Source: Mesorhizobium sp. M4B.F.Ca.ET.203.01.1.1 (GTDB lineage Bacteria > Pseudomonadota > Alphaproteobacteria > Rhizobiales > Rhizobiaceae). From it: a stretch of DNA of 64,000 nt. The position numbers and the translations under genes are program-made. Each line of letters starts with the position of its first letter. The stretch's first letter is position 1. Below are positions 1-8,618 of the stretch, in pieces. The notes beneath the pieces are model-generated. The model was not told the origin of the DNA and did not search any database. It was given only the letters and a program-made list of their open reading frames with translations. The DNA lies in NCBI RefSeq assembly GCF_004791025.1, contig NZ_SRUO01000019.1, positions 62,001 to 126,000 of the forward strand, read 5' to 3'.

Positions 1-440
1 TCGAAGAAGGCATCGTTGCTGGTGGTGGCGTCGCGCTGCTGCGCGCTTCGGCCAACATCAAGGCCACCGGCGTCAATGCCGACCAGGCCGCCGGCATCAA
101 CATCGTTCGTCGTGCGCTGCAGGCTCCGGCCCGCCAGATCGCGGCCAACGCCGGTGCGGAAGCATCGATCGTTGCCGGCAAGATCCTTGAGAACAAGGGC
201 GCGACCTTCGGCTACAACGCCCAGACCGGCGAATATGGCGACATGATCGCCATGGGCATCGTCGATCCGGTCAAGGTTGTCCGCACCGCTCTCCAGGACG
301 CGGCCTCGGTGGCCGGCCTGCTGGTCACCACCGAAGCCATGATCGCGGAGGCTCCGAAGAAGGAGTCGGCTGGCGGCGGCGGCATGCCTGGCGGCATGGG
401 TGGCGGCGGCATGGGCGGCATGGGCGGTATGGATTTCTAA
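1..440 (+). CDS. groEL: Chaperonin GroEL, C-terminal end (partial)
   Basis: The reading frame enters from the left edge (first full codon at position 3) and ends at a TAA at 438-440. It encodes the C-terminal part of the 60-kDa chaperonin, including the conserved VDPVKVVRTALQDAASVAG segment and the Gly-Met-rich tail (repeated GGM, ending GGMDF) typical of bacterial GroEL. GroEL forms the double-ring folding chamber in the cytoplasm with GroES. Only about 145 residues are in the window, so it cannot be seen whether the gene is intact or which of the several rhizobial groEL copies it is. An intrinsic terminator follows directly. Confidence 0.95.
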   Translation, partial: EEGIVAGGGVALLRASANIKATGVNADQAAGINIVRRALQAPARQIAANAGAEASIVAGKILENKGATFGYNAQTGEYGDMIAMGIVDPVKVVRTALQDAASVAGLLVTTEAMIAEAPKKESAGGGGMPGGMGGGGMGGMGGMDF

Positions 441-467
441 TCCAGCTCTGGCAGCTTTCGCAACGAG

Positions 468-494
468 GGGCGGCAGCAATGCCGCCCTTTTTTT
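468..494 (+). terminator. Intrinsic terminator after groEL
   Basis: The inverted repeat GGGCGGCA / TGCCGCCC (468-475 and 480-487) with a 4-nt loop is followed by a run of T at 488-494, about 28 bases after the groEL stop codon. Confidence 0.85.
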
Positions 495-589
495 GCGAAC
501 CTCGATCCGATAAACGATCGGCGCCAACGCCGGCCATGTTAGCGCAACCTCAAAAGAACTGTCGAGTTGGTTGCGCGGCTTTTGCGTCA

Positions 590-1591
590 TCAGAGGCGCA
601 AGGCGGCCGCGTGTGATGATTGCGCGCTTCCATAGGCGGTTTCGGCATGTGCCTCGCCTTCGACATCGGCATTGCGGCCAAGCAGGAAATCGGCGGCTTT
701 CGAGGCATGGCTTGCGGCGCGGAAGATGGCGCGGTTGTCCTCGCGCAAAAACGTCAGCCATGAGCCGATGTAGTCGGCATGGCGCACGGTCGGCTCGATG
801 CCGAGACTGCTGCAGATGAAGGCTGATGCGATTTCGGCGACCAGTTCCTCGCGCGCATAGGTGTTGGACCCGAAGGAGCCGGACAGGTCGCGCGCGAGTC
901 GCGTCGGGTGGCCGGTCCAGTGGCCAAGCTCGTGAAAGCAGGTCCGGTAATAGTCGATCTGGTGGAAGAAAGCCGGCTGCGGCGGCACCTGTATGGTGTC
1001 GCTGCCGGGCATGTAGAAGGCGCGCTCGCCGCCGATGCGAAAATCAGCGCCGGTTGCATGAATGAGCGCCTCGGCCTGCGGGACCATCTCGCGCTCAGGC
1101 AGAGGCTCGCCGGCGGCATAAAGATGTTCGGGCAGATTATCGCACTGCGCGACATTGAAGACGGTAAAGCGCTTCAGGAAGGGCACCGCCTGCGGTTCGT
1201 CGCCATCGGTGTCGGCGCGTTGCTTTTCGTTCTTGGGAACAAAGCGGTCAGCGTGAACGATGGTGGTGCCGTGCTCACCCTTCCTGACATTGCCACCTAG
1301 GGAAAGCGCCTGCCGGAAGGTGAGCCAGTTCTGGCTGGGGAAACCGCGATCGATGACCCCGCCCCACAGGATCAGGATATTGATGCCGGAATATCGGCGC
1401 TGGGTGGCCGCATTCCGCGGCAGGCCGAGGCCTGTCCTTGCCCTGCCCCACGGCTTGACCCATGGCACGGTGCCGCGCTCCAGTTCGGCAATGATGCGGT
1501 CGGTGATTTCCTGATAAAGGCTGGCGCCGGTGCGCCCGCCACTCTCTGCGCCAGCCTGTCGGCTGCCGCAACGTTTGTTGTTTGCACGCAT
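590..1591 (-). CDS. ArdC-like anti-restriction protein (zincin-like domain)
   Basis: The 333-residue protein has the two-part ArdC layout: an N-terminal ssDNA-binding-type domain (about residues 25-150, with YQEITDRIIAELERGTVPWVKPW and the NGINILILW-like segment read here as YSGINILILWG) and a C-terminal zinc-metallopeptidase-like domain with HELGHWTGH near residue 218, which is the HExxH metal site. In plasmids and integrative elements ArdC proteins bind single-stranded DNA and protect incoming DNA from host restriction. Its presence fits a transferable island. No conjugation gene lies beside it; the neighbours are groEL on one side and decayed DNA on the other. The length is normal and I see no break. 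Confidence 0.85.
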   Translation of the reverse strand: MRANNKRCGSRQAGAESGGRTGASLYQEITDRIIAELERGTVPWVKPWGRARTGLGLPRNAATQRRYSGINILILWGGVIDRGFPSQNWLTFRQALSLGGNVRKGEHGTTIVHADRFVPKNEKQRADTDGDEPQAVPFLKRFTVFNVAQCDNLPEHLYAAGEPLPEREMVPQAEALIHATGADFRIGGERAFYMPGSDTIQVPPQPAFFHQIDYYRTCFHELGHWTGHPTRLARDLSGSFGSNTYAREELVAEIASAFICSSLGIEPTVRHADYIGSWLTFLREDNRAIFRAASHASKAADFLLGRNADVEGEAHAETAYGSAQSSHAAALRL

Positions 1592-2067
1592 CGTGATGTC
1601 CTCCGCTCTTCAATCGCGCCCTCCCCGGAAGCGGGGTGGGCGGCGAAAGCGACCGGAAAGGCCCGACGTCGGAGGCGGACTGCATCCGCAGGACCGGAAC
1701 GGAGTGGAGGACCCGAAGCGAAAGCGAAGGGTTGCGGGACGCCGCGGCGGGCCTAGAAGGGAGTGCTGCCCGCCCTGCGCCACCGGGGAAGGCCACGATA
1801 AAAACGACGCCGGCCGACAGGCCGGCGACCGTCAGCAGCCGAAGGCTGCCCCGCGCCAGGGGGCGAAGCCGCAGGGCCAAGACCGCCTGAGCCTGGCGAA
1901 GATAAGCGGGCTCGGTTCACGAGCACCCGGCCAGCGCCTTCAGGCGCGGGCGCTCAGGATTGTTGTTGGCGCCCACGGCAGCTGGATGACCGCAACAAGA
2001 TGCCGAGGAGCAACAGCAAAGCCAGCTGCCACAAACGGCACGCTCCGGCAACAACAGCGTGGCCGAT
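1592..2067. other. GC-rich gap, no gene recognised
   Basis: The stretch between the ardC-like gene and the broken dsbA-like gene is GC-rich with short open frames on both strands that look like shadows (Arg-, Ala- and Pro-rich, no recognisable motif). I see nothing supportable in it. Confidence 0.4.
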
Positions 2068-2715
2068 CTACAGATGCTGCCCCGCACGAGAGCCTGCACG
2101 CTTTGAGCGCGCATCGGCGAGCAAGCGTTGCAAGCTGGCCATGTCGACCAGGTGGGCGATCACTATATCGCCGACCACCAACGCGGGCGTACGGTCGATG
2201 TGCAGACCTTTCGCGAGTGCGCGGACGCGCGCAAGTTCATCTGCGATGGCCGGATCTTGCATTCCCGCTTGAGCTGCTCCACGTCAAGGCCCACACGCGC
2301 TGCGATCTTGAGAGTGATCCTTTCAATGATCCAACTGGGGGAAGTCATAAGGGCGCGGTGGAATTCGTCGAACTTTCCCTGTTTTCTCGAGGCGAGTGCG
2401 ATTGGGAATCCGGTCCCAGGACCGGGAACCGTCTGATCACAAGCTTCAGATTGGGATCATTCTTGAAGGCTTTTTGGTAGTTGAGATCTGCCAGTCTGCA
2501 ATGCGGACAGTTGTGGTAGTCATTGAATATGACCAGAACGGCATCGCCTTGCGGGTTGCCGGCGATTGGCGAAGGGGGTCGTTGTCGAATGCGCCGCTCC
2601 ACTTTTGCCTGTCGATCGACCACGCCTGCCGGTGCAGGTTCGCGCTATATTGGCTCGCCAGCACGGCGAGGAGTAAAAGAAGAGCTGCGACAGTGATGGC
2701 AGTCGGCTTAGACAT
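2068..2715 (-). pseudogene. DsbA-family thiol oxidoreductase, frameshifted remnant
   Basis: Read on the minus strand, the pieces of a periplasmic DsbA-like thioredoxin-fold protein lie in order but in different frames. From 2715 there is a start with a hydrophobic signal segment (MSKPTAITVAALLLLLAVLA). Around 2430-2560 follow GDAVLVIFNDY and the redox site CPHC. At about 2260-2330 lies the helical part IAARVGLDVEQLKRE, and at 2068-2262 the C-terminal part with IDRTPALVVGD, the cis-Pro region of DsbA. At least two frame changes separate these pieces, so no full protein can be made. Its 5' end is duplicated upstream (2996-3426). Confidence 0.7.
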
Positions 2716-3426
2716 GAGTCTCCAATCCATGGACGGCGTGGCAGCAACGGCCCGCCTTTTGGTGTAAAATGCTTTTGATCGAGCCCCGCACTTGCCACAG
2801 GGCGCAGTCGCGAGGGCGCACAGCTATAGATGCCGGTGCGCTCTGGCGGTTTCTGGAAAGATGGCCTTGCGCCATCGGGCCCACCCCACCCAGCTGAGCG
2901 TCGTTCGCGCGGGCCGGGCAACCGCGACCGCCATTCACCACGCCGGGCGACTGACCGTCCGCCCGGCAGAGCGCTGAAGGGTCCCCGGACCTTCCGGGTT
3001 GCCGGCGATTTGGCGAAGCGGGGTCGTTGGCGAGTGCGCCGCTCCACTTTTGACTGTCCATTGGCACGACTGCATGGGCGGGGGCGGCCTTTCCCGCGGC
3101 GGGTGCGCGCTATTATGGCTCGCCAGCACGGAAAGCAGCACGGCGAGGAGAAAAAGGAGAACCGCGAGAGTGGTGGCCGTTGTCTTAGACATGAGGCTCC
3201 AATCCATGGACGGCGTGGCAGCAACGGCCCGCCTTTTCGGTGTAAAATGGGTCGCTTTTGATCGTGCCCCGCAGTTGCTACAGGCGCACAGGTGCGGGTG
3301 CGATCTGGCGGTTTCTCAAATACGGCTTTGCGCCATCGGGCCCACCCCAATAGCTGAGCGTCGTTCGCGCGGGGAACTGCGTTCACCACGCCGGGCGACT
3401 TGACCGTCCACCGCCAGAGCGCTGAA
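2553..3426. repeat. Imperfect ~430-bp tandem duplication (two copies)
   Basis: Copy 1 (about 2553-2978) and copy 2 (about 2996-3426) begin with GGGTTGCCGGCGAT and end with GAGCGCTGAA. In between they share the string CCAATCCATGGACGGCGTGG (2713 region and 3193 region) and GCGCCATCGGGCCCACCCC. Each copy holds the 5' end of the dsbA-like gene and its leader. The copies differ by small indels and substitutions, so the duplication is not recent. Copy 2 abuts the end of the dctA remnant. Confidence 0.8.
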
Positions 3427-3429
3427 CGG

Positions 3430-4454
3430 TCCGCTAGTGAGGCGCTCCCCGAATCGTCGTTTATCCCGCTCGCCCCAGACCGGGCGACAGCCAGCGTTGC
3501 CGCTACGCTGCGGAGAAATATCGTCAGCGCGTGGCATTCGGACATAAGCTGATCGACGCCAAGAATAAGACCCACGGAGGTGACCGGTGCGGCCGGAACA
3601 AGAAAGAGCGTTGCAGCCATTGTGACGAGGCCTGCACCGGTAATGCGGGTTGTTCCGTTCGAAGGGAACAATGCGACGAACAGCATGAGGATCCGGCAGC
3701 CGATCGGCAGATCAGTTTTCGTCGTCTGGGCGATGAAGAGGGCGGCGAGCATCATATTCGTGCCGTCCAGATTGAATGGAATGAGACCCACGACCGAATG
3801 CGTGGCGCCGGCCTTTTCCATCTTCTCCATGAGCGAGGGCAGCGCGGCCTCCGAGGAGGACGTTGCGAGCAGCAGCTCGTCCTTGATGTATCGGACGAGA
3901 GAGAAGATCGAGCGGCCGTTGTAGCGGCAGACCGCGCCGAACAGGACCGAGAAGAACAAGACTTGCAGGATGTCGCCTTCCGCGAAGGCACTGGCAATGG
4001 TTGATGGGATGATGTTCATCAGGAAGCTGGTCACGGACTGCTCGTGAGCCGTGGCCACATAGCCCTTAACGGCTTGGACATCGAGCGAGGCCGGATCGAT
4101 GTTGAGGCCGGCGCCAGGCTGAACGATATTCGCGACAATCAGTCCGACAACGAGTGCAAGTGTCGAGAAGGTGAGGAAATAAACCATCGCCTTGGCGGCA
4201 ACTCGGCCGACCTTCTGCAGATCGCTCATGCCGGCAATGCCGGTCGCTATTGTCAGGAAGATGACAGGTACGGTGATTATCTTGACGACATCGACGAAGG
4301 CATCGCCGAGCGGCTTCAGGCTCTGGCCGGTCTCCAAATGGAAATAGCCGATTGCAGCACCCAGGATTATGGCGGCAAGCACCTGCACGTAGGCCCGGGC
4401 AAAATGGCGCTTGCGGGCCGCTGCGTTCGCTATGGGGACTTGTGGAACCAACAC
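3430..4454 (-). pseudogene. dctA: C4-dicarboxylate carrier DctA, internally deleted
   Basis: From a GTG at 4454 with a good AGGAGAG ribosome site, the frame encodes the start of DctA (dicarboxylate:cation symporter, inner membrane): YVQVLAAIILGAAIGYF, then VKIITVPVIFLTIATGIAGM. Later come TSSSEAALP, FNLDGTN, ITGAG and DQLMSECHALTIF. Compared with the roughly 440-residue family, a block of about 60 residues is missing after LQVLFFSVLFGAV, and the segment between VVGL and FNLDGTN has lost about seven residues (the VIPTGYS part). Near 3433 the frame runs on, without a stop, through the tandem duplication to 2520. I infer a non-functional gene. A sigma-54 promoter remains upstream, as expected for a DctD- or NifA-controlled dctA. 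Confidence 0.8.
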
Positions 4455-4536
4455 CGTTTCTCTCCTTGACCGGATCGGGGTGGGGCTCCTCCTTCTCCCA
4501 TGCAGTGCTCCGGTCGAACGCTGCGCCCACTTCGGC

Positions 4537-4551
4537 GCAAGCGATGTGCCA
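4537..4551 (-). promoter_or_regulatory. Sigma-54 (-24/-12) promoter for dctA
   Basis: On the minus strand the sequence reads TGGCAC-ATCGC-TTGC, an exact match to the RpoN consensus with GG and GC at the standard spacing. It lies about 85 bases before the GTG start of the dctA remnant. Rhizobial dctA is known to need RpoN with DctD, so the position makes sense. Confidence 0.85.
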
Positions 4552-4559
4552 AATAGCAA

Positions 4560-5119
4560 AGAGGGGAAAACGCGCAGGACCTCTCACGAAGTGCTTGTTC
4601 GCTCTCCCGCACTCGCGCTGCGGTTGCCAGTCAACTATGGAAGGGTCCGTTCTTGGGAATTCCAAAGGTCGCTCTTTGCTTCGGCGCAGCTTGGCTGGCT
4701 GGAAGGTTCTCTGTTTGCCTTGGGGTCTGGGACCTGCGTCCAGATGGTCAACATTTTCCTGCGCGCCGCACGGGGCTCCAAAGATTCAATCGAGGACGGG
4801 CCCTCTTCGAAAACGGCGGCAGCGTTGGTCAAGCCCTTCCACCCTGCTGTCCCACCAAGGGTGTTCAGAAGCTCAGTTCACGATTAAGCGATGGATCAGC
4901 GTCATCTGGCGTTTGCGCCATCGCGGCGGCGTTGCAAGGGGTCTGCCAAGGATGAGCAAGCCGCGAGGCAGGGCCCGAGACCTAGACTCCATCCTCATCA
5001 ACAGCGCTCGGCTCGCGTTAGGAATGTTCGAACCGCAGCACGATCAGGTGGCCACACCGTTGGTCGGAACCGGAACCCGACGAATGATCGTTCGTGACCG
5101 ACATCTGTGAACAAGCAGT
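4560..5119. other. Gap without recognised gene
   Basis: Beyond the sigma-54 site, the sequence up to the small gene at 5162 contains only overlapping short frames on both strands without recognisable motifs. It may be degraded former coding DNA. Confidence 0.35.
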
Positions 5120-5161
5120 GTGTGTCATTGCAATCACCACCCATTGCGCGCAATTGCCCAT

Positions 5162-5551
5162 ATGGCCGTGAATGAACTGGATTTGGTGATTTTCCAGATG
5201 GCGGTGGAAAGCGTCCGCTTGCTCTCTTCAAGCTTTGATGAGAAGGCGGCTGAGATAGCCACGAGGAGCCGTGGTAGCCTTCTTTTCGACGTGCGGGTTG
5301 ACGGTGACCTGGAGGTCCAGCGAGTCGCAGCCATTGGATATCCAGGCGACAAGATCGGTGTGGTGGCATTGGACCGAGAGGGCCTTGTTAGCTGCTGTTG
5401 CCTTGTCAATGGCACCTTCTCACCTTTCATTGCACCATTGGAGAACTGGACCAGCATGCCCCTGTCCATGCAGGCCCAGATCGATGTCACAGGCTATGCG
5501 AGGCTCCTTCTGGCCGCCCTGCGAAATGCTGGACATATGCTGGGCAGGTAG
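5162..5551 (+). CDS. Hypothetical protein, 129 aa
   Basis: I do not recognise this protein. From the ATG at 5162 (an upstream in-frame start exists at 5120) it reads as a balanced globular sequence: a helical N-terminus (ELDLVIFQMAVESVRLLSS), then alternating hydrophobic strands (SLLFDVRVDGDLEVQRVAAIGYPGD), and a C-terminal helix. Amino-acid use is ordinary rather than Arg/Pro-rich, unlike the shadow frames around it, which is why I accept it. No signal peptide or membrane segment is seen. It stands alone between decayed DNA and the small gene at 5744-6039. Confidence 0.5.
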   Translation: MAVNELDLVIFQMAVESVRLLSSSFDEKAAEIATRSRGSLLFDVRVDGDLEVQRVAAIGYPGDKIGVVALDREGLVSCCCLVNGTFSPFIAPLENWTSMPLSMQAQIDVTGYARLLLAALRNAGHMLGR

Positions 5552-5743
5552 CATCACCGATGATGTCTGTGATGAGATGGTGCAGACGGCTGGATGAGGC
5601 GATCGCTTGCCGGCAGCTTTGGCCGCCAAGCGATCGGTGAGTTCGCAATGCTGGACACGTCCTGTAGACTCTGCCAGTTAAGTTAGCGGACAACCATCTG
5701 ACGAATGCCCGATCTGACAGTCTGGACGGCGCGGCATGCCCTC

Positions 5744-6039
5744 CTAGGAATGCAGCCGTGGTTCTACTCCCTCGGCTGTTTTTGCGTCGAAGGCGACGGG
5801 CACACCGTGAACGATGGACGTCGCCGCCACCAATTCCTCAACTCGCGATCGGTCGCTTTGCACGCCGGCATAAGCGTTCGAATGGCGCGGATCGCCTGGG
5901 CGGTGGAGAGGAACCGGGCCTTGCCTCTGGACAGAACATAGGCTTCGGCGGCTTTTTCACCCGCCTCCCTGAAACTCTGACTGACACGATCTAGGACGGG
6001 AGTTCGGCAGCCTTCAAGCCTATGTCCGATACCGGACAA
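5744..6039 (-). pseudogene. Small rhizobial hypothetical gene with a frameshift
   Basis: The frame starts at 6039, directly after the stop of the Crp/Fnr gene. It encodes VSQSFREAGEKAAEAYVLSR and AIRAIRTLMPACKATDREL, which resembles a family of ~90-residue rhizobial proteins of unknown function (from memory). After TDREL the first frame becomes unlike protein (NWWRRRP). The +1-shifted frame instead continues sensibly as EELVAATSIVHGVPVAFDAK and ends at a TAG at 5744-5746. A one-base change around 5840-5850 (GAGTTGAGGAATTG) would restore a single protein. It is either a recent pseudogene or a sequence error. Confidence 0.6.
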
Positions 6040-6825
6040 TCAGGCAGCGGTGGCCAGGCCGAAATAACGTTGCTCCTCCTCGCCGTAAGCGCCATGCGTG
6101 AGTTCCATCAATCCGACGCGGTCGATAATCGTGACCTCGCCGCGCTTGGCACGGACAAGTCCTCGATATTCAAGCATTTGCAGGGCCGTGGTGACCCCGG
6201 GACGGCGGGCGCCGAGCATGGTCGCCAGAAATTCATGCGTCAGGTAGATCTTGTCTCCGTCAGAGCGGTCATGGATCATCAGCAACCAGCGGGCCAGCCG
6301 TTCCTCGATTTTGGAGTGGCCATTGACCAGTGCCGTCCGGGACGACTGGACAAGGAACGCGTGGGCATAGTCCAGCACTGACGTGCGCAGCGACGGGCTT
6401 TCCGCAACCGCAGGACGAATGATTTCAACCGGCAGGCGCCAGCCATTGCCTGCGACCTGGATATAGGTCTCGTTGGAAGAGCTGTCCTGTCCGAGAATGA
6501 GGGCAATTCCTGTCATCCCGTCATATCCGATAATGCCGACTTCACATTGCCGTCCGCCGGTCATGGTGGCGACCACCGAGGCGATGCCCCTCTCGGGAAA
6601 ATATCCATTCCTGATCGGCTGATGCGCGATCAGCAACTGAGCCTTGATGTCCAGTTCGACGCGATGCAGCGATGGTCGCAACAGCGCGAAGTCCTCCGGC
6701 GAAAGGGATTTCAGCACCGGGTTGCGAAAAAGGGATTCGGGCAAGGCTCTCTCCCATGCGGGCAAGAGCGCGTACCTCTTACTGTCGGCTGCATCCGAAG
6801 TAACTGACGGCCGATGCCAAAGCAT
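6040..6825 (-). CDS. Crp/Fnr-family transcriptional regulator
   Basis: From the ATG at 6825 the protein has 261 residues: an N-terminal cyclic-nucleotide-binding-like beta-roll (FRNPVLKSLSPEDFALLRP, then GIASVVATMTGGRQCEVGIIGYDGMTG) and a C-terminal winged helix-turn-helix (YLTHEFLATMLGARRPGVTT, recognition helix in RRPGVTTALQ). Members bind DNA as dimers in response to small signals. It has no Cys cluster for an Fe-S centre, so it is not a classical Fnr. An in-frame start at 6951 would add 42 residues, but these look less like the family. Its target is not evident. Confidence 0.85.
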   Translation of the reverse strand: MLWHRPSVTSDAADSKRYALLPAWERALPESLFRNPVLKSLSPEDFALLRPSLHRVELDIKAQLLIAHQPIRNGYFPERGIASVVATMTGGRQCEVGIIGYDGMTGIALILGQDSSSNETYIQVAGNGWRLPVEIIRPAVAESPSLRTSVLDYAHAFLVQSSRTALVNGHSKIEERLARWLLMIHDRSDGDKIYLTHEFLATMLGARRPGVTTALQMLEYRGLVRAKRGEVTIIDRVGLMELTHGAYGEEEQRYFGLATAA

Positions 6826-6951
6826 AGGGTTGGAAACGCGCGATTGCAAAGCCCTGTCGGGGCAGTGCAGCCATGCCAGAAGTCGCGCGGCCTTACGATA
6901 GGCGCGGATGGCATGATTCCCTTCTGCGGCCACCAAGAACGGCTCGGGCAC

Positions 6952-7280
6952 GCTTTAATCATTCATACACAAGCTCGCAGGAATGTAAGCGGCGGAACAG
7001 TCGGGTGATTCGTGCCGCCCTGCCCTTTCAGAAATCAAGTCATTGGACGTCAATTCGGGCTGGAACGCCTCGTCGCGGAACGGCACAGGAAACGCAGCCG
7101 GATCAGCAATGGTGGTTCACCTTATGTGCGGTCCGGATGTGCGGTCCGGCGGCTCATCGCCCAATGGCTTGTCGAGGGGAAGTGGAACTCGTCATGTCGC
7201 CGCGAACCGTCACCGCGCTAGCGCGGCGCTTTTGAAGACGCCGGTGTTTTCTTTGTGGAACTGAAACTGTGAGGTGATTG
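6952..7280. other. Gap between divergent genes, nothing recognised
   Basis: It separates the Crp/Fnr gene (minus) from the DUF6074-like gene (plus). A few direct repeats of GTGCGGTCCGG lie at 7126-7150. No gene is supportable. Confidence 0.4.
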
Positions 7281-7529
7281 ATGCATCACTCAAACATTTG
7301 CGTATTTCCGCTGCATCGGCGACGCACATTGGTCGAAAGTATCGCCCAGGCCCTCGAGACCAAGAACGGCGAGGCGGCGAGTGCGTTCTGGCGCTGTGCT
7401 GCCAAGAAAATGCTCATTCAATTGTCCGATGTAGGAATTGCGCCAGAGTTCGCTGCGCAGGAGGTTGGAAGCCTTCTTCATGCGGTCTTGGACGATATGG
7501 CCAACCGAACGGTAATGCACATAGCATAG
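7281..7529 (+). CDS. DUF6074-like small protein
   Basis: This 82-residue protein carries the pattern I associate with DUF6074, small proteins common in Rhizobiales: an N-terminal FPLHRRRTLVESIAQALE, a middle SAFWRCAAKKMLIQL, and a closing helix with VLDDMA. The ATG at 7281 follows GTGAGGTGATTG. The family has no established function. No membrane segment is seen. Small proteins of this kind are frequent in accessory DNA of rhizobia. Confidence 0.6.
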   Translation: MHHSNICVFPLHRRRTLVESIAQALETKNGEAASAFWRCAAKKMLIQLSDVGIAPEFAAQEVGSLLHAVLDDMANRTVMHIA

Positions 7530-7893
7530 GCTTGGGCGCTGTTGGATCGCGCGTCAGCTCGGGTCCTTATCGGGGGACTGCTCCGACTGGCCGACGGTCC
7601 GGCCAAACCGGCATACCGGCAAAGGTTTGAGGTTGGGATCGCTCACGGCGGCCGGTCCAATATTCCAAGGCGACCTCAGAAGCCACATTGGCTTCTTTCC
7701 AAGCGGACGGGCGCCATTTTGGCGTGCTCACGCTGGACTGCGGGTTGCGCCTACGGAAATCCGAAGTCCGGCCGCGCGAGTCGATCGACCGGAACAGTCG
7801 AATGCTCGTGGGGCCGGGTCCGCTCAGCTTGACGGCGGGCGGTGGCGGCCGTGAGCAGACTTAACCCAGGTCACGGCTGAGCATCCGCAGGCG
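7530..7893. other. Gap without recognised gene
   Basis: Several short plus-strand frames are present but are Arg/Pro/Gly-rich, share no motif and overlap each other. I see nothing I can support. Confidence 0.35.
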
Positions 7894-8526
7894 CTATGCC
7901 GATTGGATGAGAACTGGTTGCCACAACACCGGCCCGTTCAGGCGTCCCCTCCAGCGGATGCGCAAGAGACTGGCGTAGGAAATCTCGAGGAAGCCGGCGA
8001 CTGCCTCGGTGTTGCCGACCTGCTGGGGCTGTCCGATACGTGACAACGGCCAGGTCGCGAGACGAAGGATCCTTTCGATGCGCGTATCTGTCACCGTTAC
8101 GATCCCGGAGAGATTGTTGGCCAAGCCGAATTCGATGATGCCCGCGAAGAGCTCGTAGGTTGCTTGTGCCAGGCCGCCAGCAGCCTTCGGCGCTGTCGCA
8201 GGGAGATCGAGCGCGAAACGACTACTCTCCCAGATATCGGCACTCGCAGGGACCACCATCTCATCCAGCAGCGCCGGAAACGTATCGCGCAACATAGTCG
8301 GTCCGGTGGTCGGCAAAAGGCGGACGCAGCCGCAAGTTCGCCAATCGGACCCCTTGAGAAGTAGGTAGACGGGGTTCAGGCTGTCAAACGGGTCCGTTTC
8401 CATTTCGCCTTCGGTCTGCACTTCCCAATCGAGCCGCTTCTTGAAAACCCGATACCTAAGCCCGTGCATTTCCCTGAGTTCGCTCGCGAACTCGGCGTAG
8501 CAGTCGGGTGTTATCAGCTGCATCAT
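7894..8526 (-). CDS. Acyl-homoserine-lactone synthase (LuxI family)
   Basis: The protein of 210 residues makes N-acyl-homoserine lactones from acyl-ACP and S-adenosylmethionine. Family landmarks are LRYRVFKKRLDWEV near the N-terminus (the conserved Arg and Phe-Trp region), DPFDSLNPVYLLL, the CGCVRLLPTTGPTML segment, and ESSRFAL with the conserved Arg. Start: ATG pair at 8526/8523. The longer frame to 8871 would run through the luxR end and is rejected. It lies directly downstream of a luxR homologue on the same strand (stop at 8619), the usual signal-receptor arrangement. In Mesorhizobium, related pairs control island excision and transfer. Which pair this is cannot be told here. Confidence 0.9.
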   Translation of the reverse strand: MMQLITPDCYAEFASELREMHGLRYRVFKKRLDWEVQTEGEMETDPFDSLNPVYLLLKGSDWRTCGCVRLLPTTGPTMLRDTFPALLDEMVVPASADIWESSRFALDLPATAPKAAGGLAQATYELFAGIIEFGLANNLSGIVTVTDTRIERILRLATWPLSRIGQPQQVGNTEAVAGFLEISYASLLRIRWRGRLNGPVLWQPVLIQSA

Positions 8527-8618
8527 TGTCGTCTCCGTGCGGGATGTGTCCACGCAATCGAAGGGCAAAGCCGTCATGAATGCAGCCTGTAGACCTTTAC
8601 AGCTAGCCTTGGAGAGGA

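Noticed and set aside
2520..4559. A 679-codon minus-strand open frame as one gene
   Set aside because: Only the part from about 4454 to 3433 resembles DctA; the rest runs through the tandem duplication and has no protein-like features.
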